The notes beneath the pieces were generated by a model. That model did no database searches. It was not told the origin of the DNA and saw only the letters and a list, made by a program, of their open reading frames with translations. From Bacteroidales bacterium (GTDB lineage: Bacteria > Bacteroidota > Bacteroidia > Bacteroidales > JAIPAH01): a stretch of DNA of 33,432 nt. The position numbers and the translations under genes are program-made. Shown piece after piece: positions 6,830-14,045 of the stretch. Location of the stretch: positions 1-33,432 of the forward strand of contig JAIPAH010000022.1 of assembly GCA_021740175.1 (NCBI GenBank), written 5' to 3'. The stretch's first letter is position 1, and every line of letters starts with the position of its first letter.

Positions 6830-7681
6830 ATGGAGAAACTTAACGTAGTTTTTATTGGCGGCTTGACCAATGGAAAAATTGTGTACGATTATTTGTCAAA
6901 AAATAAATACGTCAATTTAGGATTAGTAATAACTTATCCCGACAATACAAATAAACCCAAGCATATTGTTTTTCCTGATGCAGAAAATATCATAAAAACA
7001 GATAATGCAAATAATTTATTGGAAGAAATTAAAGCAATAAAACCTGACTTTATTTTTGTGTCGGGTTGGTCAGAATTACTTTCTAAAGAACTGAGACAGT
7101 TACCTCTTAACGGCATGATAGGTTTTCATCCCTCAAAGCTTCCAAAAGATAGGGGAAGGTCAGTAGTTGCTTGGCAAATTTCAGAAGGTTATTCCCAGTC
7201 TGCTGTCACAATGTTTTATTACTCAGAGATACCTGATGAAGGCGATATTATTGGGCAAGAACTGTTTAGTATAGAAGAAAATGATTATGTTAAAGACATT
7301 CATCGTAAAATTGATTTTGCAGTTTATAATCTTTTAAGAGCATATTTCCCTCTCTTAAGACAAGGAATTGCACCTAGAATAAAACAAGATGAAAGTAAAG
7401 CTAATTTCAGACGCTTACGACATGAAAAAGATTCATTAATAAACTGGGATGAAAACTCAAAAAATATTTATAATAAAATCAGAGCAATTTCTTTTCCTTA
7501 TCCAGGCGCGATTGGTATACTAAATAATAATCAATACAAAATATGGAGTTCCGAAATAGTGACTTTTCCTTTTGGTAATGATAAGAAGCCTGGAGATGTC
7601 ATAGCTGAATTATTTGATGAAACATTAATCATTAAAACCAGAGATGGTTTTATTCGCGTAACTTCTTTTAATCCATTGTGA
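6830..7681 (+). CDS. Sugar N-formyltransferase (Formyl_trans_N fold)
   Basis: A 283-residue protein of the methionyl-tRNA formyltransferase fold, which uses 10-formyltetrahydrofolate. GFHPSKLPKDRGR gives catalytic His100, and PDEGDI gives Asp136, 36 residues later, the family spacing. The usual active-site Asn two residues before His is Gly98 here, a substitution I recall in some sugar formyltransferase groups. A C-terminal OB-like segment (NIYNKIRAISFPYPGA) is typical of the family. Position directly after a PIG-L deacetylase suggests it formylates the freed amine of a nucleotide sugar. It is not the housekeeping tRNA enzyme: it is short and sits inside a glycan operon. Confidence 0.82.
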   Translation: MEKLNVVFIGGLTNGKIVYDYLSKNKYVNLGLVITYPDNTNKPKHIVFPDAENIIKTDNANNLLEEIKAIKPDFIFVSGWSELLSKELRQLPLNGMIGFHPSKLPKDRGRSVVAWQISEGYSQSAVTMFYYSEIPDEGDIIGQELFSIEENDYVKDIHRKIDFAVYNLLRAYFPLLRQGIAPRIKQDESKANFRRLRHEKDSLINWDENSKNIYNKIRAISFPYPGAIGILNNNQYKIWSSEIVTFPFGNDKKPGDVIAELFDETLIIKTRDGFIRVTSFNPL

Positions 7682-7743
7682 TTAGATTAAAAATCATTTT
7701 ACTAAGAGATAATTAATTATTAAAACTTGAATAAAAAATAGTT

Positions 7744-8469
7744 ATGGGTTTACCTGATTTTATAATACTTGGAGAAACAAAATGTGGCACAACATCCCTT
7801 TACAATTATCTTATTGAACATCCAAAGGTAAAAGAAAATTTTGGTAATAAGGACGTAGTCCCGGAAGCTCAACATAAGGAGATGCGTTTTTTCGATAAGT
7901 TTTTTGATAGGGGGATAGGATGGTATCAATCGCTTTTCCCCGAAACAAAAGAAGGGGAACTTACTGGTGAAAGTACACCGATGTATTTATATAGAACGAT
8001 CACTATACAAAGAATATTGAAATATACTCCTAACGTAAAGTTTATAGTATTATTAAGGAATCCTGTTAATAGATTATATTCAAATTATTACCATTTTTAT
8101 AAATATATACCCCAATGGAGTAAAGAATATCCAGATTTTGAAACGTATTTAAATAGATGTAATGATAGAGATTATTATTTAATAGACAAAGGGTTATACT
8201 ACTATACACTTATTAAATGGTTTGATTATTTTCCAAGGGAACAATTTTTTATAGAAACTACTGAGAATTTAAATGCCATGCCGCAAAAAGTATATAGCTC
8301 ATTACTCAAATTCTTGAATTTATCAGATTTTAAAATTCAGAAATATGAACATCATAGAATAAATAGCTATCCGAAAATTAGTGATAATACTGCAAAATAT
8401 TTGAATGATTTCTATTCCCCTTACAACGAAAAACTTAAAGCATTATTAAACATTGATTTAAATTGGTAA
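7744..8469 (+). CDS. Sulfotransferase
   Basis: A 241-residue PAPS-dependent sulfotransferase. The 5'-phosphosulfate loop is ETKCGTTSLYNYL (residues 11-23) and the 3'-phosphate motif is FIVLLRNPVNRLYSNYYHFY near residue 100. These are the two diagnostic elements, spaced as in carbohydrate sulfotransferases. It probably adds sulfate to a hydroxyl of the repeat unit or a precursor. A 62-base AT-rich gap separates it from the formyltransferase gene; the next gene starts 4 bases after the stop. From here the DNA is visibly more AT-rich than before. Confidence 0.87.
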   Translation: MGLPDFIILGETKCGTTSLYNYLIEHPKVKENFGNKDVVPEAQHKEMRFFDKFFDRGIGWYQSLFPETKEGELTGESTPMYLYRTITIQRILKYTPNVKFIVLLRNPVNRLYSNYYHFYKYIPQWSKEYPDFETYLNRCNDRDYYLIDKGLYYYTLIKWFDYFPREQFFIETTENLNAMPQKVYSSLLKFLNLSDFKIQKYEHHRINSYPKISDNTAKYLNDFYSPYNEKLKALLNIDLNW

Positions 8470-8473
8470 TAAT

Positions 8474-9523
8474 ATGAAATTTAGTGATTATTATATAAAT
8501 AACGAAGCGAGTATCCTGGAGGCAATAAAGCAAATGGATAATATTGGTAAAAAACTACTCATTGTTATGGAAAATGAAAGATTTCATAGCATGCTGAGCA
8601 TAGGTGATCTGCAAAGGGCTATAATAAGGGAGAATAGCTTCAATATTCAGATAAAAAGCATTTTAAGACCAGCTAATAAGCAAAGAGTGGCTAAAACAAC
8701 AGATAGTTTTGAAGATATAAAAAAAACAATGCTGAATTACCGTACTGAATATATGCCGGAAATAGATGAAAAAAATAGTGTAGTTAATATTCATTTTTGG
8801 GAAGATGTCTTTTCCCAAGATGAAGTAAGAATTAACAGAAAAGTTAATTTGCCTGTGGTTGTTATGGCCGGAGGCAAGGGAACACGTTTAAAGCCCATCA
8901 CCAATGTCTTGCCAAAACCATTAATCCCTGTTGGTGACAAAACGATGTTAGAACATATTATGGATCGATTTGCCTCGATTGGTTCAAATAATTTTCTGAT
9001 TTCTGTGAATTATAAAGCTGATATGATTCAACAATATATGGATTCTTTGCCAAATAAAAATTATAAAATTGAATATTTCAGGGAAAATAAACCACTCGGT
9101 ACCGCTGGTAGTTTATCATTGCTAAGAAAGAAATTAGATGAGCCCTTTTTTGTATCAAATTGTGATATTATTATAGAAGAAGATTATTCAGAAATTTTTA
9201 ATTACCATGTTGAGAATGAAAATGAGTTAACCATCGTTGCCGCAATTAAAAATTATCCTATTCCATATGGCACACTCGAGACAAGTGAGAATGGTATATT
9301 ACGGTCACTATTAGAAAAGCCGGAATTAACTTTCAAGATTAATTCCGGAATGTATATTTTACAACCCCATTTGTTGAATGCAATACCGGAAGATAAATTT
9401 TATAATATTACTGATTTAATTAATAAAGTAATAAAGCGTAAAGGAAGAGTTGGGGTTTTTCCAGTAAGTGAAGGGTCCTGGAAAGATATAGGGACATGGA
9501 ATGAATATCTTAAAATAATTTAA
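8474..9523 (+). CDS. CBS-domain nucleotidyltransferase (PtmE-like sugar-1-phosphate nucleotidyltransferase)
   Basis: A 349-residue protein. Residues 1-115 form a CBS-domain pair (LLIVMENERFHSMLSIGDLQ, then a second repeat). Residues 126-349 are a GlmU/RfbA-type NTP transferase with MAGGKGTRLKP at 131-141, LPKPLIPVGDK just after, and later SNCDIII and EGSWKDIGTW. It makes an NDP-sugar from a sugar-1-phosphate. The same architecture occurs in PtmE, the glucosamine-1-phosphate guanylyltransferase of the Campylobacter legionaminic acid pathway, which fits the LegC-like aminotransferase upstream. However, LegB, LegG, LegI and LegF are absent, so a full legionaminate pathway is not supported. Confidence 0.85.
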   Translation: MKFSDYYINNEASILEAIKQMDNIGKKLLIVMENERFHSMLSIGDLQRAIIRENSFNIQIKSILRPANKQRVAKTTDSFEDIKKTMLNYRTEYMPEIDEKNSVVNIHFWEDVFSQDEVRINRKVNLPVVVMAGGKGTRLKPITNVLPKPLIPVGDKTMLEHIMDRFASIGSNNFLISVNYKADMIQQYMDSLPNKNYKIEYFRENKPLGTAGSLSLLRKKLDEPFFVSNCDIIIEEDYSEIFNYHVENENELTIVAAIKNYPIPYGTLETSENGILRSLLEKPELTFKINSGMYILQPHLLNAIPEDKFYNITDLINKVIKRKGRVGVFPVSEGSWKDIGTWNEYLKII

Positions 9524-9531
9524 TTGTATCC

Positions 9532-10689
9532 ATGAAAATTTTGTTTTTTATAAAAGTAAAAGAAGATTTCACTTTCTTAAGGTCTGATTTTAATTTGCTA
9601 GCTCGGAATCTAATTGAAGAAGGCAACAATGTATATGCATATGATGTGAAAAAGTTATCATTTTTTGATTTAAATAGAAAGGAAAAAACGAGAATTTTCA
9701 AGTTCTCTTTTTTCGAAAGGGCAAATCTTCTAAGAATAATCGCACAGTATTTTGCATTATTAAAATTATTAATGTCAATTCAGAAGGACGAATATGATTT
9801 TTTTCAATTTAATTATATTAGACATGAATATTTACTTTTACCAAAACGATACTTAAAAAAGGCAAAATACTCAATAGCACGTGTTTATGGGAGCGATATC
9901 AATAGGCGTGATTTTATAAAGAATAATTTCAGGAAGTTTTATAAAGAGGTTAATATAATACATTTTAGTTATAATAAATTAATTAAGACATTTGAAAAGT
10001 ATCATAGCAAATCTTGCAGGAACAAATATTATGTTCTACCACCACCAAATCTTAACTTGGCATATATAATAGAAAATAAGTACTCTAGAGATGAGGCAAA
10101 AAATATTATTGGTGTAGATATAAATACAGTAGTAATTCATTGTGGTACTAATTCGTCATCTATTGAACAACATTATAAGATTCTTGAAGCTATTAAAGAT
10201 ATTATAGACCATGTCAATGTTAAAATAAAGTATGTTTTTCATTTAAGTCACAGGAACAATAGTAATATTAAATATATTAGCAATTTCCGAAAAAAACTTG
10301 AAAATGTTATTAATAAGGATGAATTAATTATTATTGATCAATATCTCGAAATTGATAAATTAAATCTAATCAGATATGCCACTGATATATTTATTAATAT
10401 AAGAGAATATGACCAAATGGTTGGCTCTATGCTTGAGTATTTCGCGACTGGAGCGCAAGTATTAACAGGCCATTGGTTAAATTACAACAAATTTATAGAG
10501 ATGAACGGTTTTTATGTTAATTACATAAATAATGAAAATGAGTTAAGAGATAAACTTATTGAATTGATAAATAAGAATTCTTTTCAAATTTCGAAGAATG
10601 AGAGAATAATCAGAGAAGTTTTTAACATAAATAGTATTTTAAAACGTAACAAAGAACTTTTCTACAATATGTATAAGACAAATGAATGA
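9532..10689 (+). CDS. GT-B type glycosyltransferase
   Basis: A 385-residue cytosolic protein with an N-terminal MKILFFIKVK strand and an alternating strand-helix pattern typical of GT-B glycosyltransferases. A putative C-terminal donor domain starts near residue 195 (TVVIHCGTNSSSIEQHYKIL). MVGSMLEYFATGAQVLTG near 300-320 resembles the E-containing nucleotide-sugar motif of GT4-like enzymes. No closer family is recognised, and donor and acceptor are unknown. Its stop overlaps the capE start by 8 bases, indicating translational coupling. Composition is strongly AT-rich, unlike capE. Confidence 0.7.
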   Translation: MKILFFIKVKEDFTFLRSDFNLLARNLIEEGNNVYAYDVKKLSFFDLNRKEKTRIFKFSFFERANLLRIIAQYFALLKLLMSIQKDEYDFFQFNYIRHEYLLLPKRYLKKAKYSIARVYGSDINRRDFIKNNFRKFYKEVNIIHFSYNKLIKTFEKYHSKSCRNKYYVLPPPNLNLAYIIENKYSRDEAKNIIGVDINTVVIHCGTNSSSIEQHYKILEAIKDIIDHVNVKIKYVFHLSHRNNSNIKYISNFRKKLENVINKDELIIIDQYLEIDKLNLIRYATDIFINIREYDQMVGSMLEYFATGAQVLTGHWLNYNKFIEMNGFYVNYINNENELRDKLIELINKNSFQISKNERIIREVFNINSILKRNKELFYNMYKTNE

Positions 10690-11686
10690 TATTTTACTTA
10701 TAACCGGCGGTACTGGTTCCTTCGGAAATGCTGTACTAAATCGTTTTCTAAATACGGATGAATTTTCCGAAATCCGCATTTTCAGCCGTGATGAAAAAAA
10801 GCAGGATGACCTGCGTAAGAAAGTCAACAACTCTAAGGTGAAGCTTTACCTGGGCGATGTGCGGGATAAACGTTCTGTGGATACCGTAATGACGGGCGTA
10901 GATTATGTGTTTCATGCTGCGGCATTAAAACAAGTTCCTTCGTGTGAGTTTTTTCCCATGCAGGCAGTACGTACCAATGTATTGGGAACGGAGAATGTAC
11001 TGGATTCAGCCTTACAGCATGGGGTTAAACGTATGGTGACCTTAAGTACGGATAAAGCTGTTTATCCTATTAATGCTATGGGAACTTCCAAAGCCATGAT
11101 GGAAAAAGTGATGATTGCCAAAAGTCGCAATTCAAATGGTACGCTAATGTGTGGGACGCGTTATGGCAATGTAATGGCTTCACGGGGTTCAGTAATACCG
11201 CTTTTTATTAAGCAAATCAAAGAAGGGAAGCCCATTACTATCACCGACCCGGATATGACGCGGTTCATGATGACGCTGGAGAACGCGGTGGAGCTGGTTT
11301 GGTATGCATTCAACAATGCGAACCCGGGGGATATGTTTGTCCAAAAAGCTCCGGCAGCAACCATTGATACGTTGGCCAAGGCATTAAAAGAATTGTATAA
11401 GGCTGATAATGAAATCAGATATATTGGCACACGCCACGGGGAAAAACTCTATGAATCACTGATTAACCGGGAGGATATGATGAAGGCAGAGGATTTGGGG
11501 GATTACTACCGCATCCCTGCTGACAACCGCGACCTGAATTACGATAAATACTTTTCCAAAGGCGAAGGCAAAATCTCCCTCACGGATGAGTACACATCGC
11601 ATAATACACACCGCATGGATGTGGAAGAGACGAAGGAGTTGCTTTTGAAACTAGACATGATCAAAAAAGATGTAGAACACAGATGA
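10682..11686 (+). CDS. capE: UDP-GlcNAc 4,6-dehydratase/5-epimerase (CapE/FnlA)
   Basis: A 334-residue SDR. GGTGSFG at 9-15 binds NADP. STDKA (122-126) and NAMGTSK give an M-x-x-x-K catalytic pair (Met133, Lys137) in place of Tyr, the hallmark of CapE/FnlA-type inverting dehydratases. It converts UDP-GlcNAc to the L-arabino 4-keto-6-deoxy sugar, the first step to UDP-L-FucNAc, followed by CapF and CapG encoded downstream. The final codons and the TGA stop lie within a copy of the palindromic repeat (bases 11674-11755), so the C-terminal EHR and the stop are repeat-derived. Confidence 0.92.
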   Translation: MNDILLITGGTGSFGNAVLNRFLNTDEFSEIRIFSRDEKKQDDLRKKVNNSKVKLYLGDVRDKRSVDTVMTGVDYVFHAAALKQVPSCEFFPMQAVRTNVLGTENVLDSALQHGVKRMVTLSTDKAVYPINAMGTSKAMMEKVMIAKSRNSNGTLMCGTRYGNVMASRGSVIPLFIKQIKEGKPITITDPDMTRFMMTLENAVELVWYAFNNANPGDMFVQKAPAATIDTLAKALKELYKADNEIRYIGTRHGEKLYESLINREDMMKAEDLGDYYRIPADNRDLNYDKYFSKGEGKISLTDEYTSHNTHRMDVEETKELLLKLDMIKKDVEHR

Positions 11687-11755
11687 CACTGATTATACGG
11701 ATAATCACAGATTTTTATCAGTGCAAATCTGTTGCATCAGTGTCATCAGTGGTCA
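11674..11755. repeat. Palindromic ATCAGTGTC repeat, copy E1
   Basis: Outer arms AACACAGATGACACTGAT and ATCAGTGTCATCAGTG are nearly reverse complements. Inner words include TACGGATAATCACAGAT and ATCAGTGCAAATCTGTTG. Together they give a long imperfect hairpin. It covers the capE stop codon and fills the spacer up to the next gene. No T-run follows, so it is not an obvious terminator. Confidence 0.8.
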
Positions 11756-11765
11756 ATCTTAAATT

Positions 11766-12203
11766 ATGAAAGTACAAGTTATAAAAGGCGGAAACCACAC
11801 AGACGATCGTGGAACCCTCAGGTTCGTAAATGATTTCGACCTAAAAAACGTCCGCCGTTTCTACACCATCCAGCACCCGGATACTTCTGTCGTCCGAGCC
11901 TGGCAAGGCCACGAAATAGAAACCAAATGGTTTTTTTCGTTGAAAGGGAGCGTTGTGGTCGCCTGGGTTGAAATCGATGATTTCGATAACCCATCAGATA
12001 AACTAAAAGCCGAATACAAAATACTTAAAGCCGAAGAACCCACGGTAGTATATCTTCCTCCCGGCTACGCCAATGGATTAAAAGCCTTAGAACCCAATTC
12101 AGAAATAGCCGTATTCTCTGACCTGGACGTCAAGGAATCCGTAAAAGAAAAAAGAAGATACCCAGCGGAGTGGTGGTTTGATTGGGGGGAATTTGAAGAA
12201 TAG
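11766..12203 (+). CDS. RmlC/WxcM-like cupin sugar isomerase or epimerase
   Basis: A 145-residue single-domain cupin. The start (GGNHTDDRGTLRFVNDFD) resembles the D-x-RG segment of RmlC-type 3,5-epimerases and FdtA/WxcM 3,4-ketoisomerases. HEIETKWFFSLKGSVVVAWVEID forms the metal-strand region, and VYLPPGYANGLKAL the second cupin motif. It probably rearranges a 4-keto-6-deoxy sugar nucleotide. It lies between capE and capF, where UDP-FucNAc operons normally have no such gene, so it may act on CapE product or belong to another branch. The stop codon TAG abuts the next palindromic repeat copy. Confidence 0.7.
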   Translation: MKVQVIKGGNHTDDRGTLRFVNDFDLKNVRRFYTIQHPDTSVVRAWQGHEIETKWFFSLKGSVVVAWVEIDDFDNPSDKLKAEYKILKAEEPTVVYLPPGYANGLKALEPNSEIAVFSDLDVKESVKEKRRYPAEWWFDWGEFEE

Positions 12204-12270
12204 AACACAGATGACGCTGATTTAACTGATGACCACAGATATTAGTGTAAATCTGTAATATCAGTGTTCA
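12203..12270. repeat. Palindromic ATCAGTGTC repeat, copy E2
   Basis: It begins at the cupin gene stop (TAGAACACAGATGACGCTGAT) and ends ATATCAGTGTTCA just before the GxxExxY start. It is a shorter variant lacking the inner right-arm CATCAGTG word. With copy E3 it brackets the GxxExxY gene. Confidence 0.75.
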
Positions 12271-12278
12271 AAATTATT

Positions 12279-12683
12279 ATGGTTTACCTACATCAGGATA
12301 TAACGCAGAAGATCATTAAAGCCTTTTATAAGGTTTATAATACGCTTGGTTATGGATTCCTTGAAAGAGTCTATCAAAAAGCCATATTAGTTGAATTGAG
12401 GAGAGCAGGTCTACATTGTCAGGAAGAAGCACCGGTTGAAGTGCACTATGAAAGACATAATGTAGGCGATTACCGAGCAGATATCATCGTTGAGAATTGT
12501 GTTATTGTGGAAAATAAAGCAAGCGAAGCTCTTTGCGAAGAAAATGAATTTCAGCTAATAAACTATCTAAAAGCGACAAATATTGAAGTAGGTTTACTAC
12601 TGAACTTTGGTAAAAAGCCAGAGTTTAGAAGAAAAATATTTACTAACGATAGAAAGAAGATGAACACAGATGACGCAGATTAA
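12279..12683 (+). CDS. GxxExxY protein
   Basis: A 134-residue protein from this ATG. The signature G-F-L-E-R-V-Y near residues 24-30 follows HQDITQKIIKAFYKVYNTLGY. After it come DYRADIIVENCVIVENKA and the C-terminal NYLKATNIEVGLLLNFG, both family hallmarks with an acidic-Lys core reminiscent of PD-(D/E)XK nucleases (D...E-x-K). Function is unknown. An earlier GTG at 12264 lies in the repeat and is less likely. The last codons (NTDDAD) and the stop come from repeat copy E3. The gene has no evident role in the glycan pathway, and repeats flank it on both sides like a cassette. Confidence 0.87.
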   Translation: MVYLHQDITQKIIKAFYKVYNTLGYGFLERVYQKAILVELRRAGLHCQEEAPVEVHYERHNVGDYRADIIVENCVIVENKASEALCEENEFQLINYLKATNIEVGLLLNFGKKPEFRRKIFTNDRKKMNTDDAD

Positions 12684-12742
12684 ACGGATTAACACTGATA
12701 ATTATCAGTGAAAATCAGTAGCATCAGTGTCATCAGTGTTCT
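12662..12742. repeat. Palindromic ATCAGTGTC repeat, copy E3
   Basis: GAACACAGATGACGCAGATT, then ACGGATTAACACTGATAATT, then ATCAGTGAAAATCAGTAGC, then ATCAGTGTCATCAGTGTTC. It contains the stop codon of the GxxExxY gene and ends 35 bases before capF. Confidence 0.8.
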
Positions 12743-12776
12743 AAAAAAACAGCGTTCCAAAATAAATTAAACAGCT

Positions 12777-13952
12777 ATGAAAATCGGAATAACAGGTCAA
12801 TCAGGATTTGTCGGTACACACTTATACAACTATCTGGGCCTCCAGGAAAACGTCGAACGCATTCCATTTGAAGATGATTATTTCAAAGATGCTGAAAAGC
12901 TTGAAAACTGGGTACAACAATGTGATGCCATCGTCCACCTGGCCGCCATGAATCGCCACGGTGATCCGCAAGTGATTTACGACACAAACATCAAACTCGT
13001 AAAGCAACTTATTCAAGCCTGCGAGCAAACCAATTCCACACCTCATATTCATTTCTCATCCTCAACCCAGGAAGAAAGAGGCAACCCATATGGCAACTCC
13101 AAGAAGGAAGGGCGTATGTTGCTCGAGCAATGGGCAGAAAAAAACAATGCTCAATTTACAGGCTTTGTCATCCCCAACGTCTTCGGACCGTTTGGCAACC
13201 CTTATTACAACTCCTTCATCGCTACTTTCTGCCACCAACTAACCCATGGCGAACAGCCAATGATCGACGTAGATGGAACAGTAAAACTAATCTATGTAGG
13301 TGAGCTTGTGCATGAGTTCTGGAGTGAAATAAATAGAACACTGATAACACAGATGGAACAGATGAACACAGATGAAAAAATCAGTGAAAATCAGTCTAAT
13401 CAGTGTCATCTGTGTTCCATTAAACCAACCAAAGAAATCAAAGTATCAAAAGTTCTAAGCTTACTAGAGAGCTACAAAGCCAACTACTTCGATAAAGGCA
13501 TCATCCCCGATTTATCAAATGAATTTGAAAGGAACCTGTTCAATACCTTTCTCTGCTACATAGACCACAAAGAATTCTTCCCCTTCCATCTCAAACTAAA
13601 CACCGACGATAGAGGAAGCTTCGTTGAAACAGTAAAACTCAATAGCGGAGGCCAGATTTCATTTTCAACCACAGTACCGGGAATTGCCAGAGGAAACCAC
13701 TACCACACTAGAAAAGCCGAACGCTTCGCCGTCATCAAAGGCAAAGCCAGAATCCAGCTCCGCAAAATCGGAACCGATGAAGTGCTGAATATTGAATTGG
13801 ATGGAGAAAAACCATCCTTTGTTGATATGCCCATCTGGTACACCCACAACATCACCAATATCGGCGATGAAACCTTATATACCATCTTTTGGATCAGTGA
13901 GTTTTTTGATCCTGAAGATCCAGATACATATTTTGAAAAAGTTGAAAAATAG
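12777..13952 (+). CDS. capF: CapF-type bifunctional reductase/cupin for UDP-L-FucNAc synthesis, with repeat insertion
   Basis: A 391-residue protein. The N-terminal SDR has GQSGFVG (7-13) and Y-x-x-x-K at Tyr105/Lys109. The C-terminal cupin (about 280-391) has DDRGSFVE, GNHYHTRK (metal-binding His pair) and YTHNITN. This is the CapF/FnlB layout: reduction of the 4-keto sugar made by CapE to the 6-deoxy-L-talo product, used by CapG. Residues 187-214 (bases 13335-13418) are an in-frame copy of the palindromic repeat at the hinge between the domains. Relatives pass straight from the SDR end to the KPTKEIKVSKVLSLLE-type linker. The frame is open, so a functional enzyme with a 28-residue surface linker is likely. 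Another repeat copy starts at the stop codon. Confidence 0.9.
   Translation: MKIGITGQSGFVGTHLYNYLGLQENVERIPFEDDYFKDAEKLENWVQQCDAIVHLAAMNRHGDPQVIYDTNIKLVKQLIQACEQTNSTPHIHFSSSTQEERGNPYGNSKKEGRMLLEQWAEKNNAQFTGFVIPNVFGPFGNPYYNSFIATFCHQLTHGEQPMIDVDGTVKLIYVGELVHEFWSEINRTLITQMEQMNTDEKISENQSNQCHLCSIKPTKEIKVSKVLSLLESYKANYFDKGIIPDLSNEFERNLFNTFLCYIDHKEFFPFHLKLNTDDRGSFVETVKLNSGGQISFSTTVPGIARGNHYHTRKAERFAVIKGKARIQLRKIGTDEVLNIELDGEKPSFVDMPIWYTHNITNIGDETLYTIFWISEFFDPEDPDTYFEKVEK
13335..13418 (+). repeat. Palindromic ATCAGTGTC repeat inserted in frame in capF, copy E4
   Basis: 84 bases (28 codons) from AGAACACTGATAACACAGAT to ATCAGTGTCATCTGTGTTCC, with reverse-complementary ends. In frame it encodes RTLITQ, an acidic stretch, then ISEN and QCHLCS. 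The untranslated copy after capF (13951-14031) has nearly the same open frame (RTLITQ, then NISEN, then QCYLCS), so the family carries a stop-free reading frame. Confidence 0.85.
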
Positions 13953-14031
13953 AACACTGATTACACAGATTAGACGGATGCTCACAGATAATATCAGTGA
14001 AAATCCGTTGCATCAGTGTTATCTGTGTTCC
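13951..14031. repeat. Palindromic ATCAGTGTC repeat, copy E5
   Basis: 81 bases, a multiple of three. It abuts the capF stop (TAGAACACTGATTACACAG) and ends ATCAGTGTTATCTGTGTTCC, 14 bases before the capG ATG. It is the nearest relative of the in-capF copy. Confidence 0.8.
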
Positions 14032-14045
14032 ATAAACATATACAG

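Noticed and set aside
4985-9523. A complete legionaminic acid pathway
   Set aside because: Only a LegC-like aminotransferase and a PtmE-like nucleotidyltransferase are present; the dehydratase, hydrolysing epimerase, synthase and CMP-transferase are missing.
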